A stretch of DNA of 64,000 nucleotides from Parelaphostrongylus tenuis (GCA_019055375.1 JAHQIW010005108.1:62001-126000), one strand, 5' to 3'; numbered from the stretch's first letter, positions 1 to 10,850 are shown. Made by a program: numbers and translations. Notes: generated from the letters alone by a model not told the origin.

Positions 1-500
1 ATTTGGAGCGATTTCTACACGCAGTGAGATGTACAGCGATGAAGAACGACCAAAAAGGTATCGTGCAAACTCTACTTGACATAAGGTGAAGAGTTGAGGT
101 AAGGATTCTTCTCAAACATTATATCAGAAAAACAGTGAATTTGTATGGATCAATGGCTTTTTGAAAGAAATCAAAAGCAACCTCTTTCGTAGTGCTACTG
201 TCTTTGATTAAGATCTTCGAATATCCGTTTCAGACTCCCATCAATAGTGAGAGATGAGAACTCTTAGGGTGAAACTATTTTTTCCACTCTTGCAACACTC
301 TGTAGACTTATTCGAAATACAAAAAGAGTTCCGGAGTCGCCAAGATTTACGCTACCAAATGGCTGCTTAAGGTCCAGTGGAAACCCGTCAACAAACTTTA
401 GCCGAGCGAGCAACGCTTAACCAGTATGCAACATTACCTTACCTTCGTTGCTACAGCGCGATTAGAAAACTTTCTCAAAATCCACGCAGGTACTAGAAAT
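1..500. other. Unassigned sequence
   Basis: No open frame with recognisable homology and no repeat that I could match elsewhere in the window. Confidence 0.5.
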
Positions 501-639
501 TTCGAGCTTTGAACTATCGAATACATACTATTCGTGCAGGTGAAAAACTTTCTGCAGCGGAAAAAGCCCTATTACTGAAAAGATAAATTGCTGACAGCAT
601 AACTGTATGATGAGCAAGTTTTTTTGCTTTACACACCTT

Positions 640-1185
640 AGTTGCAGATTCGCCAAAGGAAAGGGAAGAGTGTGCACGAGAACGTGTACAGGAAGGAGGA
701 GGCGCAGAGATCTCCAAAACGCGAACAGAAGTTTTTTCCGAAGACGAAAATTGGTGTTGGCTCTCGATTGCGGGAATTGTGGCCCGCATGACCTCCACAA
801 GGCTATTGCAAAAAGTGCACGGAATCTGACATCGTCTCACAGGCAATCCACGTGAAATGAGGCGCTATCGCAAATGTGTCAATAGTGTTTTCACCAAACC
901 CCTGCTCACTCACAAAATGATAGGAGCAGAACATCGAAACACTGGCTGTGGAGAAATATTCTTTGAGAACTCGACAAAAGGATCGGAAATACAGAAGACG
1001 ATGAATAAGAAGACACTAAATCACTAACCTCATGATTGTCCCGTTTGGCCCTGACTCGTTTGGCGTTTGGTCCACATCGTCCACGCCATCACTTGCTGTG
1101 ATAAGTCAGGGTGCTGAACGAGAAAGTACATACTGTGCACAAGAATCATGTTCGTTGACAGTATTCTCAGGACGGAATCGATCAA
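640..1185. repeat. Duplicated block, copy A
   Basis: Matches 17345-17835 in order and orientation, diverged but unmistakable: shared blocks include a GGTCATGCGG core (copy A GGCCCGCATGACCTC), 'CACTCACAAAAT', 'CTAACCTCATGAT' and 'GTGCACAA/TGTGCACT'. On the minus strand both copies keep ATGAGGTTAGT, a consensus-like splice donor, so part of the block may be exon derived. Copy B contains a Cys/His-rich frame (FCSPCDKTYRGHADHSC) that is not open in copy A. Confidence 0.6.
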
Positions 1186-1199
1186 AATTAATAGCCATT

Positions 1200-1265
1200 G
1201 ATTAGAGAGGAGTGGGGCGTGGTCGAATGGGTTGTGATGCCCGTCGCGGCACTGGGTGATCCTCA
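1200..1265 (+). repeat. tRNA-like SINE head (family S5), partial
   Basis: GGGGCGTGGTCGAATGGGTT followed by GTGATGCCCGTCGCGG resembles the head of the minus-strand repeats at 23.87-24.12 and 60.10-60.35 kb. It looks like an internal pol III A box (GGTCGAATGGG). Only the first part is present. Confidence 0.4.
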
Positions 1266-1504
1266 CTTTGAAACAATCTCCGGCAGTCAATACGTCCCTA
1301 CGGAACTCCACAGCTAGGCTATCCTCAAACTGCAAGAAGATGCGCGCAACTGGTGCTCTACGCCGTTCAGAAAAGAAGGTGAAGAAACAAACTGCATGCT
1401 AGAAATGCTAAAATCCGCATAGTGAAAAAAGCACACTGTGAGACAAGAAGCAAATGCACTATAACAATCGAAAGAACACCTGGTTTTGCAGATTTGACAG
1501 CGGA

Positions 1505-1595
1505 AAAAGCGCGATGGCATAGTGGCAGTGTTGCAAAACCCTATCCACGTACCGGCAAAGCGCGCTGGATTTGAAGCCGGTTTAAACTCGCGTTG
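1505..1595 (+). repeat. tRNA-like SINE (family S3), copy 1
   Basis: Begins GAAAAAGCGCGATGGCATAG and continues with GCAGTGTTGCAAAACCCTAT; closely related to 6952-7040. The GATGGCATAGTGGC segment resembles a tRNA D-arm/A box. No open frame is associated with it. Confidence 0.55.
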
Positions 1596-1867
1596 CCCTT
1601 CTTCGTCCATTCACTGAGTTGGACTTTGTCAGTTGATTTATCAATATCGTTGCCGCTGTCGGCTTGTGACGAGTATAGACTCGAACAAAGATTGGTAATT
1701 TTCATAGGGACTACAGACCAAAATATCTCCCACATACTTGTGGACGGCATACGCGGCGAATGTGAAATGCATTCTCAATTTCAGTACTAAAGTGCAACGA
1801 AAAGTTTTCTCGGTGAACCACAAAACTAAGAATTTCCGAATTTTTTAGTAATTAGTGCTTTTTCCGC

Positions 1868-2355
1868 AGTGTTATGATATCACATATCTACCTAATAGAA
1901 TAGAGTGGTGAGCAAAAACACGGCCTCAGGAGGAAACTGAACCAGTGTTTCATGCATACCGGGGACGTGCTACCACTACACCACCGAGGCACATTTATGC
2001 CACCACTGATTCTCCAACATCTCTATGTTAGCTGTCAGCCACTAAACTTTAACACGTTTGGTCGGGCATGCGATGTCGCTTTATAAACCCAGCTGTGCTT
2101 ACAGCCATTATGATAGTTAATTCTCGAAGTTTCTAGTGCTTCTACTGAATTTTTTGCACTGTTATGATGTTTCATATACACCAGAGAATTGGGTGGTGAG
2201 CAAATGAAACCAAAAAAATCAAACACGAAGGACATGAGTGATCTGATTTCCCGGTATGGATTAAACGCGGGTTCGACTCCCGTTTGAGATCATATTTTTG
2301 CTCACCACTCATTCTCTTAGACGTATATGAAACATCATAACACTGCGACAAATGT
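1868..2355. mobile_element. Palindromic element with tRNA-like arms (family S1), copy 1
   Basis: The outer ends are inverted copies: left GCAGTGTTATGAT...GAGTGGTGAGCAAAAA, right its reverse complement ending ATCATAACACTGC. Inside the left arm a tRNA-like sequence lies on the minus strand at 1923-1990 (GCCTCGG opposite CTGAGGC, D-arm GGTGGTGTAGTGGTAGC, B box GGTTCAGTTTC). The right arm holds a degraded plus-strand equivalent with B box GGGTTCGACTCCC near 2270. A third end-like copy (2157-2200) suggests a nested or duplicated insertion. Confidence 0.65.
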
Positions 2356-2960
2356 CGTAAAAACCCTGGAATTTTGAGTAATAGCAAAAAAAGTTATCTA
2401 ACACATAAAATATGTTGGCTTTAGAACGTTGGTTGGTGAAATTATAGACCAAAAATGCTTACCAATATATCTTCATTGCGTCCCCAGCTTGATGGTCGTT
2501 GATAGTCTTGTTCCTGCACTCACGAACGCTTCTTAACTCACGGATCAGATTACTGAAATAATTGGTTAGAGTTCAGATTGAACTTCAACAAAATGTAACA
2601 GTGAAGACTTACCTGAAAAGATGGCGAGGCTCTATGAGGCTTTCTGTAAAGTAAGTGATATTAGATTCTGCGTCTGGATGGACAATAATAGGTCGGAAAA
2701 GTGAACGCTACAGCCTGCGAACGACAATTCAGTCACTCGGGAAAATATCGAACCTAAGTTCGCATCGCTGCTCTGAGGAAAAAATGTGAGCAATGACCAG
2801 GAAATCAAGAGCAGCTTTTTGCTGAAGGATCGGTTTATCAGTACATGTGCAGTTGTAGAGTACAGACAACTATAACTCCGATAGCAAAACGCTATCAATT
2901 TTTTATTCTCAGAAGTTAGAAAGAAAATTTTGGGGCACTTGTAAAAAATCGAAATATTAT
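2356..2960. other. Unassigned sequence
   Basis: AT-rich; I see no convincing coding exon, RNA gene or repeat match here. Confidence 0.4.
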
Positions 2961-2964
2961 GCAT

Positions 2965-3400
2965 AAATCCCAAGCAAGAACAGTATTAACTCTTCTTCAA
3001 AATACAGACTATAGAATTCTACGATTTTCTGCCAGCGGTCCGCCAACTTCGGATTTGGTCGAAGTACCATTCCTTCGTCTTCGAGAGCATTTGACGACGG
3101 TTAATCTTCCAAAGCAGCATAAGATCTTTGCTGTTTAACTTTGTTGAACGTCTTGAACGAGGATTGTCATGGAAGTCAAGATGTACAGCATCAATGCGTT
3201 GAAGCCAGCGCCCAGCTGCGGATTTGCTTGTTGCATTTTTTTATTAACTTCGTTGATTAATCGACTGCAGTTAGCTGTGAAAGACTTTTTTTTCAATAAT
3301 GACGCATTAAAACACAAACTTCGATTGTGTTGTTGAACATGGCGGAGACGTGTAAAAAGTGAAAATAAAGACGTACAATATCTAGGCCTTCCGTGGAAAA
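2965..3400 (-). pseudogene. Internally deleted mariner-type transposase remnant
   Basis: On the minus strand, frames of the amino-terminal helix-turn-helix region are visible (RLINEV, then RWLQRIDAVHLDFHDNPRSR, then STKLNSKDLMLLWKINRRQM), matching the W-F-x-R-F ... D-x-PRSGRP ... LLKINPRQT pattern of mariner transposases. It runs directly into a carboxy-terminal motif KLADRWQKIVEFYSLYFEEE in another frame. The catalytic core between them is missing, so this is a deletion derivative with frameshifts. Confidence 0.75.
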
Positions 3401-4006
3401 ATTCCACATAAGAAACTGTAGTATTTCCATGATATGCATGGGAGTTATCTCATGCTTATTAAAGTGCCTCGAAACTTTCTTTCCAACCGTGGTATTCTGA
3501 AGTTCCCTTCACCAACCAGGTTTAGCACTAGAATAAAAATCTATCTAGCTATCGAGTGACTACAAAAAAAAAACAAAACAAGAATGATTCTTTGATGAGC
3601 AGAAGCGAGGTTGTTACCAAACGGAATCATCGATTATAATCAATTCAGTGAAGCAATGGCTGACGTTTGGCCCTACCGCCCTCTTCGTGGAAACACGTGT
3701 ATCGGGCTCTATAAGTCAGCCCTTATGACAGACCACCTAAGTACAAAGAAAACTCCGAATGTGGAACTCAGTTTTATTTTCGCTCTCACAGTGCGCTATA
3801 AAAACCTTTTCGGAAAAGGGTACCGACGGTATCGCTGAGCATCGCTAACCACTCGGCCAGAGGCCCGCAGTCAACATGGAAATAAGTTCTCGGCGATGAT
3901 GAATCCCTGTGGGATATACCATGCATGGAGTATACCATAGTCGATACTTAGATACTCAGAGTTCTGGAGATTTTTTGCACTATGGTTTAAATTCAATAAC
4001 CGCTAC

Positions 4007-4525
4007 TTGGGCAGAACGCGAGTATCAAGATTTACGAAAAACAGCTGTCACAACATAAGCATCGTTCTAGTTCTAAAACGGAGTGCAAATATTTGCCTGC
4101 CTTTGCTGCACTTCGATTCATCCGAAGAATTTACGAGGTTATATAATGCCTATTCAAGAAATATTCAAGTGGTAATGTCACTTCACTCTCATTATCGTCT
4201 TCACAGTCTGTTGTTGATTTATGTTACTCCACTTTCTTTGCTACTGTTATGGAGGATAACAATAGGTGAAGGCGCTCACGTAGACGTTTCATGGGCTGTA
4301 TTCCATAATGCACAGAGTCGTATGTGCTTGAGAGTTGCTGGTAAGGAATTCACGACTCCCCAAAGATGTTTGCAATTGAAATGTAGAGAGCAATATATCC
4401 TCCGACAGTTATTAGCTAAACAGCTGGAACGGCGTCCTTTCGGTGCTATTCTTTGCTTTGAATTACAAGTATATAAGACAATGCATGTTATACTTTCTAT
4501 TGCGCATGCGCATGGACATAAATGA
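4007..4525 (+). CDS. Hypothetical open frame, 172 residues, unrecognised
   Basis: The longest uninterrupted ATG-initiated frame in the window. It has one hydrophobic stretch (LLLIYVTPLSLLLLW, about residues 67-81) that could be a membrane segment, no signal peptide at the amino terminus and no motif I know. No clear splice sites, paralogue or codon bias supports it. It could be a single exon or a chance frame; its length is somewhat more than I would expect by chance at this base composition. Confidence 0.25.
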   Translation: MGRTRVSRFTKNSCHNISIVLVLKRSANICLPLLHFDSSEEFTRLYNAYSRNIQVVMSLHSHYRLHSLLLIYVTPLSLLLLWRITIGEGAHVDVSWAVFHNAQSRMCLRVAGKEFTTPQRCLQLKCREQYILRQLLAKQLERRPFGAILCFELQVYKTMHVILSIAHAHGHK

Positions 4526-5049
4526 ATGCCATTTTTACTTTGCCAAAGTCAATGAATAATCTCTAGCTGTTGAGTTCTCGAACAGAGAGATGGCGCATTT
4601 TTTTTTCAGAAAGAAAAAAACTTTATAACATCGCAACCATCATTTGATCAGTTGCTGTCTGCCATCTGCAAACTCATCACTCGAATCATTATAAGTAGGA
4701 TTGATAGAACACTGAACGAAAGACATAGGTTCTTTCAATTAGACGAAGACAATGTGTATAAATATAATGTGATGAATTAAAGTCGTTTCGATACATTACT
4801 GAGTTTATATGATTTTTTGAAAGGTGTGAAAGCTGTAACAAACAAAGAAAGGGCATGTAAGTGCTAGGGATCATACCTGGTGTCTATGTACGCGCCGTCT
4901 CCAACCACCGGTGTCACCTTTCCACTTCGTTTGAACTCAGATCCTGGACTTAACGAGTCCTTATGTAAAGGCACTCTTTTCGCTGCGGGCTCCTTCTTAT
5001 AAGAGGAGCCTTTAAGAGTGCACGTCCACCGGATGGTTCGTCCTCAAAA

Positions 5050-5245
5050 GCAATGATGGCCGAGTGATATGGCTTATTTTTATACACTTTCTTATCATTA
5101 CAGTGATAACGTTTTCGGCCTTTAGCAAGATGTTACGTTGGCTTCTGATAAGGACTATGAATACGCTAAACGAAGAGTTTGTCTCACAACTAAAGGTGAT
5201 TTATCGAATGTTCGTAGTGACCATCTGATGGAAACAAGTTAGTAC
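5050..5245 (+). pseudogene. Signal-peptide gene family, copy 1 (broken)
   Basis: Homologous to the frames at 18545 and 23633. It reads FIHFLIITVITFSAF, a hydrophobic leader, then an extra base, then stops (TGATAA) where the other copies continue. The downstream GTTAGTACAAG, a donor-like site, is shared with copy 2. Surrounding DNA up to about 5850 is also homologous to the other copies, so this is a duplicated locus rather than a chance leader. Confidence 0.5.
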
Positions 5246-5249
5246 AAGT

Positions 5250-5850
5250 TCTTTTCTAAAGATTTCACAAGACGACCTCTTGTTAAGGCAAGAGAATATC
5301 ACTTCTTCTTCAAAGTCGATCGTTCAGGTATGTATGCATGAGATGAAGCAAGAGGAAAGGGCCCTGAAGTTAATCGTAGAATAACTCAGGTCTCTTCGAC
5401 GCAAAATTCTCACTGTTTACGTAGATCAAAGTACTTGCCGGTTCCATTACCCTCTGCATACAACTTTCAGTTCTCAAACTTTGATCGTAAAATGCTTGAA
5501 CCACATATACATCATAGTGTCGTCAAAGCTTTGAGCGATCAACCAAATTAAATGTGCTTTGATGGCTTCTTCTTCAATAGCATCATGGACTAAACGGCGA
5601 GTACTTGAATGAATGTGAAAACTAGCACATCGATTGAAGTTCTGTTGGAACTGGGATTGAAACGTAGCGAATGGAAAAGGCGACAAAATGGAGTCAGAAA
5701 TTAGCACATTATGATTAGACCACAGTTACAATCTTACCAACTGATGACTTTCTGGCCGCATTTAACGGGTTAACTCTCTCAAGGCGGCTGCTGAAATCAT
5801 TGCGCTCGACGCGATTCGCAAGGAGGCGCGCGTTTTGTCAATTGATCAGC
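5250..5850. repeat. Downstream part of duplicated locus, copy 1
   Basis: Aligns in order with 18720-19310 and, more loosely, 24270-25650. Shared landmarks include TATGCATG, a block around TCATCATGG/TCGATGATGTCACAGAC, and ACTGATGACTTTCTGGCCGC versus ACTGACGACTTCCTGGTCGC. Minus-strand frames are open for 70 or more residues in copies 1 and 3, but not in copy 2, so I do not call a gene. Confidence 0.5.
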
Positions 5851-6225
5851 GTTTTTTCTCTGCCTCAGAAATAACTTAAGTTTCTCTTATAATTGTGGTG
5901 CCTTTTGATCTTCTATGGTCACTCGCGTTTTTGGCGCACATATAACTTTTATGTGTGAAAAAAACTTTAATTCACCACTTAATCGAGCTGCCAGCATTTA
6001 GTCAACTTTAACAGGTTGTATGGTCCCACTTCTAGCCTTTGGAAAAACGTATTTTTTTGGTCGCGTTCTATGTCTGAGTAGTCACTCCAGATAAACCTCC
6101 GGAAAATTTAAAAATATGCTTTATTTCCAAAATAGTCTTCATAATGCACCGTGATAGCGAAAATAAAATAATGGTTCTCATTTAGAGATTACTCGCTAGA
6201 AAATCTTTTAGCAGCCATTCGATAG

Positions 6226-6253
6226 CATATATATATATATATATATATATATA
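6226..6253. repeat. (TA)n microsatellite, left
   Basis: About 13 TA units, ending at the left edge of the RTE fragment. Confidence 0.9.
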
Positions 6254-6264
6254 ACGTTTAAGAA

Positions 6265-6826
6265 CGTTTAAGAGTATCGAAGATGTAGTGAAGAGGACAA
6301 AGAACATCCGACTCCGTGCCCACCTTTACGACTCGACAATTATCCCTGCCCTAACATATGCAGCAGAAAAACCTGGTCGCTATGTAAGCAGGATGAAAGA
6401 TCACTTGGAGTTATCGAACGCGCAGTCGAAAGATCGATGCTAGGAGTATCCGGTATCTCGCAAATGAGAGGAAGGATCCGAAGTTCCGACCTACGTCAAC
6501 GATCGAAAATCAGAGACGCCGTTCTACACGCCAGTATATCGAAAATAAGGTGGGCCGGACACGTGATGCGCTTCAACGACAACCGATGGACGAGAGCCGT
6601 TACCGACTGGATTCCTCGGGGCGTCAAGCGCTCTGAAGGAAGACCACTGACCGTTGGTCCGATTTCTTCACGAAAGCGATGGAAGAAAGATATGATGCTC
6701 AGCGAATCCCTAGAGCGAGGAGGACCCACTGGGCTACTCTTGCACGCGATACGGAAAAATGGAAGAGTTGCTGGTACCCGCGCGAGTCACTCGACGATCA
6801 ACGGGACGACAGGTTATACAGGTGAA
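6265..6826 (+). pseudogene. RTE-type non-LTR retrotransposon, 5'-truncated 3' end of reverse transcriptase ORF
   Basis: The carboxy-terminal region of an RTE endonuclease/reverse-transcriptase polyprotein, downstream of the polymerase fingers and palm. Reading through frame changes: EDVVKRTKNIRLRAHL, TIIPALTYAAE, TWSLCKQDERSLGVIERA, VERSMLGV, SKIRWAGHVMRFNDNRWTRA, then a one-base loss, then FFTKAMEERYDAQRIPRARR and TEKWKSCWYPRESLDDQRDD. Two small indels break the frame. RTE elements are typically 5'-truncated with a short repetitive 3' tail; here CAGGTTATACAGGTGA precedes TA repeats. Confidence 0.9.
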
Positions 6827-6832
6827 TATATA

Positions 6833-6860
6833 CTATATATATATATATATATATATATAT
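6833..6860. repeat. (TA)n microsatellite, right
   Basis: A second TA run immediately after the RTE tail; with the left run it suggests insertion into a TA array. Confidence 0.9.
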
Positions 6861-6951
6861 CGGCAATTCGATTGATGTGATTAGTTTTTGAAATGGACTT
6901 CATGATGAGCTGTAATAACCAAAACAACATTAAGCTTCACAACTTTGATAT

Positions 6952-7040
6952 CGGAAAAGGCGCGGTGGCTTAGTGGCAATGTTGCGAGATCCTATCCACA
7001 TACGGGCAAAGCGCGTTGATTTGGAGCCAAAGTCGCAGTG
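6952..7040 (+). repeat. tRNA-like SINE (family S3), copy 2
   Basis: GGAAAAGGCGCGGTGGCTTA and GCGAGATCCTATCCACAT match 1505-1595. The GGTGGCTTAGTGGCAATG part resembles a tRNA D-arm/A box. Confidence 0.55.
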
Positions 7041-7087
7041 CACAAAATCCAACTTTTTTTGGCTGCTACAGGGCATTAACAACGTCG

Positions 7088-7752
7088 GTACTGTTCTATT
7101 ATGGAGGGCGAAATTTGATGCCTTCGGTAAAAACGTATTTTTTGCTTTAGCAAAACGTTTTTGTAGTTTCTGGATAGCTCAAATCAAGTGAATTTCAATG
7201 GCATGATTGATTTCTCACATAGCTCATTTTTGGCGCCGTACCAGTCGATATAAGATTCTGTTCCTCATTCAAAAATTTCTCACTCGATAAAAGTTTTGTT
7301 GTAAAACTCTTTATGTCAGATAGAGAAAAACATTTTTATTATAATGGCATTTTTGGATTTCGGAGAGGACTTCTTCGAGTTTTGCAACGACCAAAAAAAT
7401 ATTGGGTTTCACAGTCAGTGAGCACTTCTAGTAGTCTAGGGTGCGTGTATCGCTGTAATACCAAAGAGCAAACACATTTCCTTAATCAGAAAAAAAGAAA
7501 GAAAACAGAAAGCTCTATATGGTTAAAATTTTGTTATAAAAAAAATTTTATCAGGCGAGAAATCTTCAAATGTGAAATAAAATCTCATTTTGACTGGTAC
7601 GGCGTCAAAAGCAAGCAATATGAGAAATGAAATAAGTGGTTAAAATTCACTCGATTTAAGCCATCACATAATCATACATTCGTTAGATGACAGCAAACAA
7701 TACGCTTTTGTCGAAGGCCTCAAGTGGCGCCGCCGGAGTAGAACCGTACCAA
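7088..7752. mobile_element. Long palindromic element (family D), copy 1
   Basis: The ends are inverted copies: GGTACTGTTCTATTATGG at left and the reverse complement of GAGTAGAACCGTACC at right; inner blocks such as TGCCTTCGGTAAAAACGTAT recur inverted as ATACGCTTTTGTCGAAGGC. Arms of about 300 bp flank a short centre. No open frame of note, so it is a non-autonomous foldback or MITE-like element. The 19912-20643 copy has the same plan. Confidence 0.75.
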
Positions 7753-7769
7753 AGTGTCTTCTTGAAAAC

Positions 7770-9060
7770 CAAATAGAGTTTTGGAATTGTTCGATAGCCT
7801 AAACCAAAAGAATTTGAAGGATATATTTCATCTTCAAACGGTCTTGTTGTTGCGCTGAAGGAGCAAAAACAGAAATTGGTTTTCTCATTCAAAAATTTCT
7901 CGCTGACCAAAGCTTTCCCCCTGGAGTCTTAGTAAGCAATGGACCGGTCAGATCTTAAAAACTTTAGTGATCTAGTCGTTTCGAATATAGACCTCGTATC
8001 ACGCTGTTACAGCCAAAAAAAGATTGGTTCGCAAAAGTGGAAAAAAAGCGTCGAGTACAAGATTCAATTCTCTCTTGGTCCTTCTGAGGCATTGAAAGGG
8101 TTCGTTCAAGAAATCAAAAACATTATTGAAATTTTGGAGATTTAATCTATCAATTGGTGCTTGAAACTATAAGAAAGAAGCTCGGGTCAGCGAGAAATCA
8201 GAAAGATTATTATTTTGCTCTTTCGTCACAATAACAAGGCCTTCTTAAGAGTGAAATGTACCATTCAAATTACTTTGATTCAAGCTAACGATTAATTGTT
8301 CAAGCATTGGAAACGATCAAGATTTACGTATTTCCCAATAAATCGAAGTGAAGAGGGGATCGCTGAAGTGATCTTTTTTGCGAAGCCAACCTTCTTTTGG
8401 TTGTTAGAACGTAGTACAAGGTCCTTTATGAAAAAACAATAGATCATTGAAATTTCTAAGATTTGATGTGTCGATTGCTTACTGAAACTCCGAATAAAGC
8501 TTTGATCAGCGAGAAACCTTTCCGGGAGGAGCAAAACTTTATTCCTGTTCTTCAGCGCGACAAGAAGACTTTTTTGAAGATGAGGCATACCATTTAATAT
8601 CTTTTGACTTGTGCTTTCGAAGGACTACTTGAACGTTGAAAAAATGCCCGAGAAATACGTTTTTTACAGAGGGTCGAAATGGAGATCAGATAACGGAAGT
8701 ACCAAAAAAGTTTTGTTTAGCTAGAAATGCTTGGATGAGAAACTTAGTTTTATTTTCGTTATCATAGCGCAATAATAATGCCATTTTAAAGATGAAAACA
8801 TCGTTAAACTTTTTGAGAATTGGCTCTTAGACGGTTATTAGTATTTGAAATCCAAAAGCTTATTTTTCATAAGGTACTGAAGAAAGGCGCGGATAACGGT
8901 AACTATACAATTTTTGTGAGACTCAAACTTCTTTTGGCTGTTATGGCGTAATAATAAGCTTTTTCAGTGAAAAAGATATATTTCTGGAATTTCCGAGATT
9001 TGTGATGTCGAATGTTTATTATAAGTTTGAAGGAAAAATTTTGTTCAACAAGAAATGTTT
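7770..9060. repeat. Diverged repeat mosaic, same family as 47.63-49.0 kb
   Basis: Recurring phrases in both orientations: CTTCTTTTGGCTGTTA, GCGCAATAACAAGGCCTT, CATTCAAAAATTTCTCGCTG. They recur at 7.86, 8.22, 8.38 and 8.93 kb and at 47.77-48.61 kb. The short open frames inside are not homologous to each other and look incidental. Probably degraded copies of palindromic family D or a relative. Confidence 0.55.
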
Positions 9061-9120
9061 GAACGAAGAACACAATATCAAATATATACACACTGATGTG
9101 GAGCAATGTGCAAAACTTCC

Positions 9121-9193
9121 GCGTCAGCCGGGACTAGAACCCTCACCTCACTCTTTCCGGGATTGCGTGCACTATCCGTTACACTACTGACGC
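9121..9193 (-). repeat. tRNA-like sequence (family S2), 73 nt
   Basis: On the minus strand a 7-bp acceptor-like stem GCGTCAG/CTGACGC encloses exactly 73 nt. A D-arm (GTGT...GCAC) and a seven-base anticodon-like loop can be drawn, and the B box is GGTTCTAGTCC. The T stem has only three good pairs and U33 is replaced, so I do not call a functional tRNA. Confidence 0.65.
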
Positions 9194-9327
9194 CCATTTT
9201 GCACATCGCTCTTTCTACGCTTCAGCGTATCTATCTGCCAGCCGCCAACCGTCAACGGCCTAGCCCGGGTAGTCGGTATCGACATTGAACCCAGTCAGGC
9301 TGACAGATATTGGGTAATAGAAATCAA

Positions 9328-9502
9328 ATGAAAATCGTTTTTATTCAACCGCTTATAGCGTTGGCATGATGTTTTAGATATATGTCCACTGATGTGGAGC
9401 AATGTGTGGTGAAAGTTTTGCACATTGCTCCACATCAGTGGGTATATATTTGGAACATCATACCACCGCTATAAACGGTTAAATAAACACGATTTTCATT
9501 TG
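9328..9502. repeat. Hairpin-forming palindrome adjoining the S2 unit
   Basis: CCACTGATGTGGAGCAATGT and, 14 bases on, its exact reverse complement; the outer parts also pair (AACCGCTTATAGCG with CGCTATAAACGGTT; GAAAATCG with CGATTTTC), giving a stem of roughly 80 bp per arm. The inner arm sequence is the same one that precedes the tRNA-like copy at 9121, so this is a deletion form of the S2 element. Confidence 0.8.
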
Positions 9503-10700
9503 AACACAAATATTATTTTTGGTGTTACAGCGCAATAAAAAAGTGGCTCTAGGAACAATGCACAGTCTCAAATTTCCCGAGACTCGAGCTAAAGATTAAT
9601 CACTTAAACTCAGAAAACAGCAGAAGCATACGAACTTCCGAAAGCTGGAACTGGGGACGATTAAGGGAAATACTCCTAATACTGTGATAAAGATCTTCTA
9701 ATTTTCATTTTCCCTCAATCTATATAACATCGAAGAATCAATACACGATGGAAAATCAGAAATCAATCAGTTGTTTATCAAAAATGGTTTTGTATATTGC
9801 ATGCAATGCCAGTTCATTGACAAATCTTGACGACTTTTATTATTAAAATGCCCCAAAAGTTGGGACCTTTGTAGAATTTTCCCTTTCCGGACGGTGAGAG
9901 TTATTTTGACCCCCAGTTGGGGCCTCGTTCGCGCGGCTACGAAGATTGGTAATTGCCCCAATACAAATTGGGATGATTGAAGATAAAAAGATATCATTCT
10001 CAATAAACAATGAAATATCTGTAAGGCTTCTGCATTAAAAGGTTTTAGCAAAACAGAGTCAATGCTTCTCAAAGTCTTGCATTCTAAAGAGGAAATCCGC
10101 ATCCTTGCGAAAGGATCATATATCCAGCTGTTATTAGTAATTTTTCCTTATTTTGTTAGAATTCTTGTGCTCAATCGATAGCTTAAACAAATCTGATTCT
10201 AATTTTGCTGTGTAAGGAGATTTACATAGCAAGCTCTACTCATAAAAAGGATAACGTTTTTCTATCACAATTCATTTTTTCAACTTTGCAGCGTATTTTC
10301 TTCTAATATAAAATAGTAATATTTGTGTTCCCAAGAAAGTTCATTGCTAAAAGAAGTCATTCATTTTTAGCTTTAGCTCAAGTCTCAGGATGTGCAAGAC
10401 TGAACTTCACTTCTAAAATGGTTTTTTTATTTCACTGCAACACCAAAAATAACATTGTGCTCTTCGTTTAAACATTTCTCGTCATGCAAAGTTTTTTTTT
10501 TCAAATTTATGATAGACATTCAATATCACAAATCTCGGAAATTCCAAAAATATATGTTCTTTTGAAAAAGCTCATTATTGCGCTGTAACAGCCAGAAGAA
10601 GATTTAGTTTCGCAAAATTGGATAGCTATCGTCATCCGCATATAGAACAGGCTAATGCCCAGAGCATTCAGTCATCCTTTTCATGCTTGACAAAGCTAAA
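9503..10700. other. Unassigned, with scattered family D/mosaic fragments
   Basis: 10430-10620 repeats mosaic phrases (CTGTAACAGCCAGAAGAAGA); otherwise nothing recognisable on either strand. Confidence 0.4.
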
Positions 10701-10850
10701 TGTATCTCATAATTATTATTTGAGCCAACATATCATGTGGTCTGTTATGGGCTCTTGTGCAACCCAATACACGTGTTTTGGGATTCCAGCCTCGTCAGTC
10801 TGGCAGGCCCTTCGCCTTTAGCCAATCCTCTCGGTATCTCTACATCTGAG
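10700..10850. repeat. Foldback family P, half element
   Basis: ATTATTATTTGAGCCAACAT followed by ATGTGGTCTGTTATGGGCTC and ACACGTGTTTTGGGATTC matches the left arm of the 28.0-kb hairpin and continues into GGCTAAAGGCGAAGGGCC-like sequence (reverse complement) found inside the 31.1- and 37.0-kb copies. Confidence 0.65.

Noticed and set aside
9121..9193. Functional tRNA gene
   Set aside because: The acceptor stem is good but the T stem and position 33 are not; sits in a repeated, paired mobile unit.
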